In this document: positions 1-6,107 of the stretch, piece by piece
How the letters are laid out: every line of letters begins with the position of its first letter
Numbering within the stretch: the stretch's first letter is position 1
Translations under genes and position numbers: made by a program
NCBI GenBank assembly: GCA_029250425.1
Contig: JAQXFF010000177.1
Location: forward strand, 1-9,047
DNA from: Candidatus Thalassarchaeaceae archaeon
GTDB lineage: Archaea; Thermoplasmatota; Poseidoniia; Poseidoniales; Thalassarchaeaceae
DNA length: 9,047 nucleotides
Direction of reading: 5' to 3'
Notes under the pieces: generated by a model
Told to the model about the DNA's origin: nothing
Seen by the model: only the letters and a program-made list of their open reading frames with translations
The model's database searches: none

Positions 1-2
1 TT

Positions 3-494
3 TGGCATTTTTGCTCCTATTTTTTATATGGTATTATTATTTTGTTGCTAATCTGGGTTTACATGCTCACCCCCCGGAATCCTTCTGAAGAACCGGTTGA
101 AGAAGAACCAGAAATTGAAACAACCGAAGTTGAAATGGAGGAGATGTCACAACCTGAAGTCTCAACCCTTTCATCTGGTCTAAGCATTGCAGACGTGGAG
201 TCCCACCTTGAGTCACTGAAACTCTTTGGTGACAAGCGGAGATACATTGAAAGTTTGAGCGATGAAGTATTCGATTTCACTTTGAAAATTGAGAAGATGG
301 AGAAGACCATCGGCATCCGTTTGACCGACTCATTCCGAGGTGGCAATACTTGCATTGGAATGGTTGATGATCTTGGCGTCGGAGTTCGTATGCCTAACAC
401 CATGGAATTGACTTTGGGACAAGAAGTGTATGTGGAAGCCAAATTGCTTGAATATCGTTCGGTAGTCAAACGATTTGAATTTGAGCATCTCTGA
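3..494 (+). CDS. small acidic, probably single-pass membrane protein (5' partial), function unknown
   Basis: The reading frame is open from the left edge (first full codon at 3) to TGA 492-494, with no ATG before position 63, so the gene probably starts upstream of the window. In-frame non-ATG or internal starts are TTG 42 and ATG 63. The frame at 9-68 encodes a hydrophobic stretch rich in F, Y, I and L, consistent with one N-terminal membrane helix. A Pro/Glu-rich acidic linker follows (P-S-E-E-P-V-E-E-E-P-E), then a charged segment with a short possible helix (S-L-S-D-E-V-F-D-F). The C-terminal part is more globular and beta-like, with G-G-N-T-C-I-G-M and L-G-Q-E-V-Y-V-E-A-K. I do not recognise a family. 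A T-rich, TATA-like stretch at 22-29 gives an alternative reading: a promoter with the start at ATG 63, making a soluble acidic protein of 143 residues. The membrane reading seems somewhat more likely. Confidence 0.6.
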   Translation, partial: WHFCSYFLYGIIILLLIWVYMLTPRNPSEEPVEEEPEIETTEVEMEEMSQPEVSTLSSGLSIADVESHLESLKLFGDKRRYIESLSDEVFDFTLKIEKMEKTIGIRLTDSFRGGNTCIGMVDDLGVGVRMPNTMELTLGQEVYVEAKLLEYRSVVKRFEFEHL

Positions 495-506
495 ATATCA
501 ATTCAG
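491..506 (+). terminator. small hairpin at the stop codon of the first gene
   Basis: CTGAAT (491-496) and ATTCAG (501-506) form a perfect 6-bp inverted repeat with a 4-base loop, followed by TTTG. The TGA stop of the upstream gene lies inside the left arm. It could help end transcription before the promoter of the next operon. Archaeal termination normally depends on longer oligo-T runs and this stem is AT-rich and weak, so the role is tentative. Confidence 0.3.
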
Positions 507-531
507 TTTGTCAAATCTATGCACCTATTGG

Positions 532-540
532 CATTATAAT
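532..540 (+). promoter_or_regulatory. TATA-like box for the surface-protein operon
   Basis: CATTATAAT is centred at about 536, which is 26 bp before the ATG at 562. Archaeal TATA boxes lie about 25-27 bp upstream of the transcription start, so the mRNA would begin at or next to the ATG (leaderless). No good Shine-Dalgarno precedes 562, which agrees. I see no clear BRE beyond a few purines. Confidence 0.5.
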
Positions 541-561
541 CGCTCTTTGAGTCGGGAAAGC

Positions 562-3141
562 ATGCGACTGCGTGTAATCATACTGAGCATCTTACTTTTG
601 GCTGTTTCAGGGTCGGGCCTTGTCGATGCTAAAATAAATGGAAAAACTGGTTCAACCAGTGGTTGCACTTGTCACTACGGAGGTGGTGGATTTACTCCTG
701 CCATTCACGGCCTTCCATCGGGAGGTTGGGTTGGAGGCACAACATATTCACTGACTTGGGACAATGGTGGTACTTGGATTTCAGGTAGTGGAGGTTTCAA
801 TCTAATTGCAACAACACCAAATGGTCAAGCCATCATGGGAACTTGGAGTAATTTAGGTACCAGTGTGAAACAGGTTGGAAGTGAATTGACCCACAGTAAC
901 AACGCAGCGCGTTCGTGGGGGGCTGATTGGACAGCACCATCCTCTGGAGCAGGTTCAGTCAAATTCTCAATCGCTGTCTTATTTGGCAATGGAAATAACG
1001 CGAATACTGGAGACTCATGGGCAACCAATACCGTCACTCTCACTGAGGCTGCAGGACAATCAAACACCGCACCATCAGTATCAAATTTGATATTGACACC
1101 ATCAAATCCAACTATTTTGACAGGTCTTGCACTGACTTACACATACAGTGATGCAGATGGGGATGCCCAATCGGGAACAACAATTCATTGGTACAATAAC
1201 GGCATAATGGATTCCTCAAAGGGTGGGCAAATGTCGATTTCTGTTGTCAAGGGTGATTCTTGGTCGGTTGAAGTCACGCCTTCTGATGGACAGGATGCTG
1301 GCACCATGGTCAGCGCAGGTCCGGTCATTGTTGGCAATGCCCTCCCCACAGCACAAAGCGTTCAACTCACACCGAATAGTCCAGACGAAACAAGCACACT
1401 GAGCGCTTCTTACCAGTACAGTGATCCTGACCAAGATACTGAATCGGGTAGTTCGATTGTTTGGTACTTAGATGGTACACGAGTCGCAGAACTGGATGAC
1501 GCAACAGCCGTATCAAGTTTGATGACACGTTCTGAAGATCAATGGCAATTTGGTGTGACTCCACACGATGGTAGTGATGCAGGTTCTGAAGTACTCAGTA
1601 ATCTGGTAGTCATCGGTTCATCGAATCAAGCTCCAACAATCCCTTCGGCCCAAATCACGCCAAATCCATCTACAACCAGTGATGATTTGGATGCAATTTG
1701 GACATTTGCAGATTCAGATGCAGGTGATTCTCAACTGGATCTTGAGATCAATTGGTACCGCAACAGTGTACACATGGTTCAATATGACAATGTTGATCCA
1801 TTGCCAAGTTCGGCTACAATCAAGGGAGAAATTTGGCATTTCACAGTTCGAGTTTCGGACGGAATTTCTTGGAGTTCAATATTTACCACTCAGAGTATAA
1901 CAATTTCAAACACAGCACCAGTTGTCACTGATGTTAATCTGAGTCCTCAAGATGCAACATCATCAGATGATCTCCAGGTGTCTGTAAATTATAGCGATTT
2001 AGATGGGGATTTAGAAACAACTCAATCTACGATTCGTTGGTATCGCCATGGGCAATTACAATCCAACTACAACAATATGCAAAACATCCCTGCCAGTGCA
2101 ACGGTGCGCGGTGATGAATGGGTGGTTCGTTACACCCCCAATGATGGAACTATCAGCGGCAATGAAATACAATCATCTCCAATTACAATCGGGAATAGTT
2201 TGGCGTTATTGACATCTATTTCATTGACTGAAAATGCGACTGCATTGTCACCGCTTGAGCTCACGATTGAAACAAGTGATGCAGATTTAGATGAAGTAAC
2301 AATGACACTCCAGTGGATGCGAGATGGGTTCCATGTCGGGGCGCTTGACAACGTAACGACAGTGACAACCGAATGGTTGGATGTGGGCCAATCTTGGACT
2401 GTATCCGTTGTGTTAAGCGATAATTTTGACATCAGTCCCATGGTTACAAGCGAGGCTACTGTAATTGACAATCTCCTGCCCACTGCTGAATTCACGGCAG
2501 GTGACACAGTGCTTATCGAAGCCATGACACAACTCGACGGTTCATTGTCGACGGATTCAGATGGGGAAATTGTAGCTTGGTTTTGGAATGTGGGAACGAC
2601 TTCATACGCGGGTGAGAAAGTATCAGTTATTCTGACCGATCCACTCACAATAGTCAATCTCACAGTCATAGATTCAAATGGCGGAACAAGTAGTCAAGAA
2701 TACACTATTACAGCATCGTGGGGGCCTATCGCATCAAATCTAGAAGCCAGTGTTTCGAATGGTGCGGTGAATCTCAATTGGAATTGGGAAGGGGATGCAA
2801 CCACATTCACAGTTTGGCGTACCCATGAACCGATTGTTCATTCCAGTGGATTGTTAGAGATTGAATCGGTTGGTCAAACCAATTCTACCACATGGTCGGA
2901 ACCCTTGCATCTAGCTGGAAATTATCATTACACTGTAACAGCAGATGTGGGTGATGTACACAATCCTCGGATCTCCAGCAATACGGTTAGCGTGGCATTG
3001 GATGTATCTCAGATGCCACAATTAGAACCCGCCGGAGACAGTTCTCTTGGAACTACGATGACATCACTTCTTGCCTTTTTGTTGATTTTCGGAGCGTTGG
3101 CCACTGCCCTCATAGATCGATTCCTAGGGAGGAATGCCTGA
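562..3141 (+). CDS. exported membrane-anchored protein: Reeler/choice-of-anchor V-like domain, five Ig-like repeats, PKD-like and Fn3-like domains
   Basis: 859 residues from ATG 562. The frame is open back to a TTG at 475, but ATG 562 begins an ideal signal peptide (residues 1-23: M-R-L-R, a hydrophobic core, then A-K) and fits the TATA-like box. Residues 24-164 resemble Reeler/choice-of-anchor V domains: G-C-T-C-H at 34-38, later W-T-A-P and N-T-G-D. The Cys spacing is CXCH, not the CXXCH of heme c. Residues 168-637 hold five Ig-like units of about 94 residues, each with an S-D-x-D-x-D type acidic motif and most with W-Y-x-x-G. Residues 638-717 are PKD-like (L-D-G-S-L-S-T-D-S-D-G, then W-x-W), and 719-816 are Fn3-like. 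One C-terminal helix (about 833-853) ends in R-F-L-G-R, so the bulk of the protein faces outside. It is the first gene of the operon and overlaps the next by one base (TGATG). Likely a surface adhesin or complex scaffold; the ligand is unknown. The first domain is assigned from pattern memory. Confidence 0.88.
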   Translation: MRLRVIILSILLLAVSGSGLVDAKINGKTGSTSGCTCHYGGGGFTPAIHGLPSGGWVGGTTYSLTWDNGGTWISGSGGFNLIATTPNGQAIMGTWSNLGTSVKQVGSELTHSNNAARSWGADWTAPSSGAGSVKFSIAVLFGNGNNANTGDSWATNTVTLTEAAGQSNTAPSVSNLILTPSNPTILTGLALTYTYSDADGDAQSGTTIHWYNNGIMDSSKGGQMSISVVKGDSWSVEVTPSDGQDAGTMVSAGPVIVGNALPTAQSVQLTPNSPDETSTLSASYQYSDPDQDTESGSSIVWYLDGTRVAELDDATAVSSLMTRSEDQWQFGVTPHDGSDAGSEVLSNLVVIGSSNQAPTIPSAQITPNPSTTSDDLDAIWTFADSDAGDSQLDLEINWYRNSVHMVQYDNVDPLPSSATIKGEIWHFTVRVSDGISWSSIFTTQSITISNTAPVVTDVNLSPQDATSSDDLQVSVNYSDLDGDLETTQSTIRWYRHGQLQSNYNNMQNIPASATVRGDEWVVRYTPNDGTISGNEIQSSPITIGNSLALLTSISLTENATALSPLELTIETSDADLDEVTMTLQWMRDGFHVGALDNVTTVTTEWLDVGQSWTVSVVLSDNFDISPMVTSEATVIDNLLPTAEFTAGDTVLIEAMTQLDGSLSTDSDGEIVAWFWNVGTTSYAGEKVSVILTDPLTIVNLTVIDSNGGTSSQEYTITASWGPIASNLEASVSNGAVNLNWNWEGDATTFTVWRTHEPIVHSSGLLEIESVGQTNSTTWSEPLHLAGNYHYTVTADVGDVHNPRISSNTVSVALDVSQMPQLEPAGDSSLGTTMTSLLAFLLIFGALATALIDRFLGRNA
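1063..2472 (+). repeat. five tandem Ig-like protein repeats with acidic, possibly calcium-binding motifs
   Basis: Unit boundaries are roughly 1063-1338, 1339-1620, 1624-1911, 1912-2196 and 2197-2472. Each unit starts with a short Pro/Ala-rich linker, then V-x-L/I-T/S-P, an acidic turn (S-D-A-D-G-D, S-D-P-D-Q-D, D-S-D-A-G-D, S-D-L-D-G-D, S-D-A-D-L-D), a W-Y/M-x-x-G/S strand, a W-x-V/F strand and V/I-x-I-G-N/S-N. The units have diverged at the DNA level, so this is an old protein-level duplication and not a young DNA repeat. The fifth unit lacks the W-Y pair (Q-W-M-R-D-G) and is the most diverged. Confidence 0.8.
3126..3133 (+). promoter_or_regulatory. strong Shine-Dalgarno for the second operon gene
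   Basis: AGGGAGGA ends 7 bases before ATG 3141 and lies in the last codons of the upstream gene. It fixes the start at 3141; an out-of-frame ATG at 3134 lies too close to this site. The stop and start overlap as TGATG, so translational coupling is likely. Confidence 0.75.
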
Positions 3142-4262
3142 TGCGTCGTGCATTGCTGCTCACGAGCCTATTGCTCCTTGTTTTGTGCGTCCCACCATTG
3201 TCAGCGAATCCAGGCGGTGTGGGTGATGACAACCGAGATGCGGCATGTGGTGGTTCTTGCCATGGTGACCCTGGCCTTTCCGAACCATCTTCGGCAATAC
3301 TGGCATTCTCAACAGATCGAGATTCAGCCTATGTTGGTGGGCCCATTTCGGTGAGTGTAACCGTCACAGAAATGGAATTGTCTAGTCGCGGCTTGCTGGG
3401 TGTTTTCTTGTTGAGCGATACGCATGGTGTGGCGGATACACCTCAAGATGCGGGTTGGACCATTTTGTCCAATGGAGAAGGTGGTGCAACAAATTACGCT
3501 GAGACATATGTTCTCGATGCAGAATCCGGAGCGACCATCACATGGAGTTTACTCGCTCCCAGCAATGAAGGTACGTACGATTTCTATGCTGCAGTACACC
3601 ATGGTGGAGACGGTTCAGCCCGAATGAAAATCTCAGATGCGAATTCTGTGACGGTCGGCCCCATCCCTGATAATCTACCTCAAATGCTTCCTTGGGATGC
3701 GATGACCTCTCGTTCATTGGGCGAACCATCTGAACTTTCGATGCCAGTAGTCAATGCGACAGCGGTGACTTTGGAGTACCGTATTGGTGATGGCCCCATC
3801 GCTTCAATCAATGCTACTTTGAGTAATGATGTTTGGACTGCAACACTTCCAGCAGCATTGTCCGACATTTCTCTTTCCTACCGAGTGATTATGAGCAATG
3901 ACGAGTTTACAGAAACCACTGGATGGATTGCTGTTGGCAATGAAATTGAAGGGTATAGTGCAGATATATTTGCAGTCCGCCTCCAGTCAATGGCCTTGAT
4001 GTTTGGAAGCCTTGCATTGTGTATCTCCATTCAGCGACGGATGTCTCGCACTTCGAAGAAATCTCTTGGTGAACCGGAATCAGCTTTGATATCAGCCAAT
4101 CAAACAAGTATGGTTTCCCCTATGTCTGAGATGGCCCCTCCACCGGTTGTAACATCTGGTTTGGCGCTTGATGATCCACGACGCCCAGCTGGATGGACCG
4201 ATGAGCAATGGGTGCATTATGGACCAGATCATATCAAGCAAAATCACGGAGGTGGTTTCTGA
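3141..4262 (+). CDS. exported membrane-anchored protein with Reeler/choice-of-anchor V-like domain and GWTxEQW cytoplasmic tail
   Basis: 373 residues. The signal peptide is M-R-R plus a Leu-rich core, with likely cleavage after L-S-A (about 22). Residues 23-173 are a second copy of the Reeler/choice-of-anchor V-like domain seen in the upstream gene. Its motif is C36-G-G-S-C40-H41 (CX3CH), and it ends with L-L-A-P-S-N-E-G-T-Y-D-F-Y-A-A-V-H-H. Residues 195-267 look like a beta-sandwich of Ig type (V-T-L-E-Y-R-I, L-S-Y-R-V). One membrane helix lies at about 282-297, followed by R-R and a cytoplasmic tail of about 75 residues. The tail has a Pro/Ser-rich linker and ends in D-P-R-R-P-A-G-W-T-D-E-Q-W-V-H-Y-G (346-361), a motif I recall from Marine Group II membrane proteins. 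Start and stop overlap both neighbours as TGATG. It probably works with them as one membrane complex. If heme c is absent, the Cys pair may form a disulfide or bind metal. Confidence 0.85.
   Translation: MRRALLLTSLLLLVLCVPPLSANPGGVGDDNRDAACGGSCHGDPGLSEPSSAILAFSTDRDSAYVGGPISVSVTVTEMELSSRGLLGVFLLSDTHGVADTPQDAGWTILSNGEGGATNYAETYVLDAESGATITWSLLAPSNEGTYDFYAAVHHGGDGSARMKISDANSVTVGPIPDNLPQMLPWDAMTSRSLGEPSELSMPVVNATAVTLEYRIGDGPIASINATLSNDVWTATLPAALSDISLSYRVIMSNDEFTETTGWIAVGNEIEGYSADIFAVRLQSMALMFGSLALCISIQRRMSRTSKKSLGEPESALISANQTSMVSPMSEMAPPPVVTSGLALDDPRRPAGWTDEQWVHYGPDHIKQNHGGGF
4248..4252 (+). promoter_or_regulatory. Shine-Dalgarno for the interrupted membrane gene
   Basis: GGAGG, followed by TGG, lies 9 bases before ATG 4262, which overlaps the stop of the upstream gene (TGATG). 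It supports 4262 as the real start even though the frame stays open upstream. Confidence 0.65.
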
Positions 4263-4840
4263 TGATTGCAGCAGCAACAATGCACGCCTTCAGTACAGAA
4301 ATGCTGGTTGGTTCAATGACATTCTCAGTGGTGGCCACAGTATTGTGCTTGGGCGAATCGATTCTAGAAAAATTGGGTGAACGTGCTCAAAGAGGACTGG
4401 ATCACGCCGCATATTTTGCAGCGATATTTTCGTAGTGTTGTATTCCAGTAGTCGCCCTTACTGGGAGCGCTGCAGGTGACGCATCCGCCTCACCAGTTTT
4501 GGTCAACAAGATGCTTCTTTCAGGTCTTTGTCTTGGCCTCTGGATTGGAGTTGTGCATGGTCGACGCACATGGGGTCCGGAAATGTGGTCAAACCGTAAA
4601 ATGAGCTTCGCACACACAGGAATAGTTTGTGCTGGATACACGGCTGCGGCCATGTTGGGGTCAATTGGAAGTGTGATCACACGTGGTGAAACTGTTGGTG
4701 ATTTGTTTGGAATTTGGCCACATTTCGATAACGCCCCTGCAATTTCATTTGGGTTATCAATGGTACTTGCTTTACTTTCCTTGGCGGCCTTAATGATTGT
4801 AATTTTCGTCCAGCCCAAAGGGGAAAAGGTCGAATCTTAA
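4262..4840 (+). pseudogene. five-helix integral membrane protein interrupted by one in-frame TAG codon
   Basis: Read through codon 58 (TAG, 4433-4435), the frame encodes 192 positions from ATG 4262 to TAA 4838-4840. No frameshift is involved: both halves are in the same frame, and the codons just after the stop (C-C-I-P-V-V-A-L-T-G) continue the second membrane helix. Predicted helices are at about 14-33, 48-70 (containing the TAG), 82-99, 115-137 and 160-183. His48, His99 and His118 lie at helix ends and could bind heme b or metal, but this is speculative. The layout recalls small DUF2231-like membrane proteins; I cannot assign a family firmly. Without readthrough the product is 57 residues. 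The distal part could only restart at TTG 4499 or ATG 4511, neither with a Shine-Dalgarno. It is the last gene of the operon and converges on the glycosyltransferase with overlapping stops. Choices are a recent nonsense mutation, a sequence error, or recoding. Confidence 0.75.
4433..4435 (+). other. in-frame amber (TAG) codon
   Basis: TAG between Ser57 (TCG) and Cys59 (TGT) in the middle of a predicted membrane helix. None of the seven recognised gene ends in the window uses TAG (five TGA, two TAA), but seven is too few to infer reassignment. One-base neighbours that would suit a helix are TTG, TGG, TCG, TAT and TAC. Confidence 0.9.
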
Positions 4841-6063
4841 TCTCTCAATTTTGAGATTATTCCATTCAATGCATCAGCCTGGTCAGCAGGACGTAATCCC
4901 ATTTTTGCAATATTTTCCCTACCGGCTTCAGCCCATGATTTTCGATTTTCAGGAATTGCTGCTTCCTCAAGGGCTGCATGCCATGCCGACCAATCATCTC
5001 GTGGCAACAATCTTCCAGAAACCTGATCCATAACCGTGTGACAGTATCCTCCTTCATCGACCATCAGGGCCGGAGTGCCGGCGGCTTGTGCTTCGATCGG
5101 TGTCAATCCAAAGGGTTCTCCACGGGCCAGAGAAACAACAGCACGAGAACGTTTGACAAGGCTGACTAGGTCTTCTTGTGAAAGCCGAGGTTCGATGATG
5201 AGTTCAACCCCTTTGCTTGTGGCATGTGCTTTCATCAAGGCGAGATCTTCAGTCGCCCCGCCTCCAACGTGATGATAGATTAATCCAGTTCTAGCGAGCA
5301 TGTCGATGGTGTCCATTGTACCTTTGACATAGGATGCATTCCCAATCGCAACGACGCAATCTTCGGTGGGTGGACAATCTCCCGACCAAACGTCAAGATT
5401 TACAGAAGGCCATAGAAGTTCGGAATTCTCCCCATATACAGTCTGAATTCGTTCCTGAATCCAGGGTGAGTTACCACTGATGGTGGAATTTGAGCGATCC
5501 GCAAGGTCATGGGTCATTGAAGCATCACGGCGACGTTGTTTTCCTAACAGGAACCTTGTCAGTGCGAGGTTTTGTTTCGGTTTACCATCCAGTGTACGGT
5601 GAAGCACATCTTCGTGTAACCCTCTGTGTGGCTCTAAGCAGTAATAGTGAACAGGCAGATCTTTTGGAATCATTTGGCTGAATTCCAAACTACCAACACC
5701 ACTGGTCAGATGAACTGCATCACTGGTTGCAAGAACATCTTGCAACCGCAGTCCTTGTTCTGTTAATTCCAACATATTCCACCATCGATTTGAAGCTTGT
5801 CGTGAGGCTACTGCTCGGAATTCTGCCCATCCTCCAGTTGGCTTTTTCCAAGGGATGGCTGGTGTCAGGTAAAGAATTCCAAGGTTGTCCATTCTTTCTC
5901 TTGCTTCGGGGGGAAGATGCAGTGAGGCACAGGTTATTTCGAAATGGGTTTGCCATGCTTCCAAGTTGTTCAGCAAATCACGCTCTGCGCCCCCAAATTG
6001 CTCAAAGGTTCCTTTCACCACCAGCAGGCGAGGCTTTGAGTCCGAATCGTCGTCCACGCACAC
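4837..6063 (-). CDS. GT4-family glycosyltransferase (GT-B fold)
   Basis: 408 residues from GTG at 6063, or 406 from GTG at 6057. I prefer 6057 because it lies about 25 bp from the shared AT-rich box; neither start has a clear Shine-Dalgarno. The N-terminal Rossmann half starts with L-L-V-V-K-G (13-18) and has F-G-G-A-E-R-D-L (23-30), the usual loop of GT4 enzymes. C-L-E-P-H-R-G (142-148) lies in the acceptor half. The C-terminal nucleotide-sugar half shows A-I-G-N-A-S-Y-V-K-G (239-248, including the conserved Lys) and E-P-F-G-L-T-P-I-E-A-Q-A-A-G-T-P (316-331), the E-x7-E donor-site motif. Length is normal for the family. No membrane helix is seen, so it should act at the cytoplasmic face. It is divergent from a second GT4 gene and convergent with the membrane operon. 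Donor and acceptor sugars cannot be read from sequence. A role in N-glycan or surface polysaccharide synthesis is inferred. Confidence 0.9.
   Translation of the reverse strand: MCVDDDSDSKPRLLVVKGTFEQFGGAERDLLNNLEAWQTHFEITCASLHLPPEARERMDNLGILYLTPAIPWKKPTGGWAEFRAVASRQASNRWWNMLELTEQGLRLQDVLATSDAVHLTSGVGSLEFSQMIPKDLPVHYYCLEPHRGLHEDVLHRTLDGKPKQNLALTRFLLGKQRRRDASMTHDLADRSNSTISGNSPWIQERIQTVYGENSELLWPSVNLDVWSGDCPPTEDCVVAIGNASYVKGTMDTIDMLARTGLIYHHVGGGATEDLALMKAHATSKGVELIIEPRLSQEDLVSLVKRSRAVVSLARGEPFGLTPIEAQAAGTPALMVDEGGYCHTVMDQVSGRLLPRDDWSAWHAALEEAAIPENRKSWAEAGRENIAKMGLRPADQADALNGIISKLRD
4839..4858. terminator. AT-rich palindrome at the convergent gene ends
   Basis: AATCTC (4839-4844) pairs with GAGATT (4853-4858) around an 8-base loop. 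A shifted pairing is TCTCAA/TTGAGA at 4843-4848 and 4851-4856. It sits exactly where two converging genes meet, inside the last codons of the minus-strand gene, and may act in both directions. T-runs near it are short (TTTT at 4849-4852 on plus; short T-runs on minus at about 4817-4827), so termination is a guess. Confidence 0.3.
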
Positions 6064-6078
6064 GCCCTCGCTTCTCCG

Positions 6079-6086
6079 TTTAATAT
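6079..6086. promoter_or_regulatory. shared divergent TATA-like box between two glycosyltransferase genes
   Basis: TTTAATAT reads as a TATA-like element on plus and as ATATTAAA on minus. Its centre (6082.5) is 25.5 bp from ATG 6108 on plus and 25.5 bp from GTG 6057 on minus. It is the only AT-rich patch in an otherwise GC-rich gap. The spacing predicts leaderless transcripts in both directions and favours GTG 6057 as the minus-strand start. Confidence 0.5.
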
Positions 6087-6107
6087 CAGCATGGGCTGGG
6101 CGGGCTG

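Noticed and set aside
59..469. 136-residue open frame on the minus strand
   Set aside because: It is antisense to the first gene. Its Ser/Thr-rich composition mirrors the acidic Glu-rich plus-strand frame, and it has no start signal.
475..561. N-terminal extension of the large surface protein from TTG 475
   Set aside because: It would put 29 polar residues before a perfect signal peptide, overlap the upstream gene, and place the TATA-like box inside the coding region. ATG 562 is far better.
661..675. Standard c-type cytochrome heme site
   Set aside because: The motif is C-T-C-H with one residue between the cysteines, so a normal CXXCH site cannot be claimed. It is kept as an odd-spacing finding.
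2130..2669. 179-residue open frame on the minus strand
   Set aside because: It lies fully antisense to the Ig-repeat gene. Composition is Ser/Thr/Val-rich as expected of a reverse-strand shadow, with no domain or start signal.
4402..4818. 138-residue open frame on the minus strand spanning the TAG site
   Set aside because: It is antisense to the membrane gene, whose hydrophobic helices explain the frame. It has no recognisable domain and its low-hydrophobic, Pro/Arg/Ala-rich composition suggests a shadow.
4499..4840. Distal half of the membrane gene as an independent gene from TTG 4499
   Set aside because: No Shine-Dalgarno or TATA-like box precedes TTG 4499 or ATG 4511, and coding-like sequence in the same frame continues back to the TAG. 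It is better seen as part of one interrupted gene.
4262..4840. Frameshift in the membrane gene
   Set aside because: Both halves have the same frame (4262 and 4499 differ by a multiple of three), so the lesion is a stop codon only.
5727..6083. 118-residue open frame on the plus strand
   Set aside because: It is antisense to the clear GT4 gene with intact motifs, so it is a shadow.
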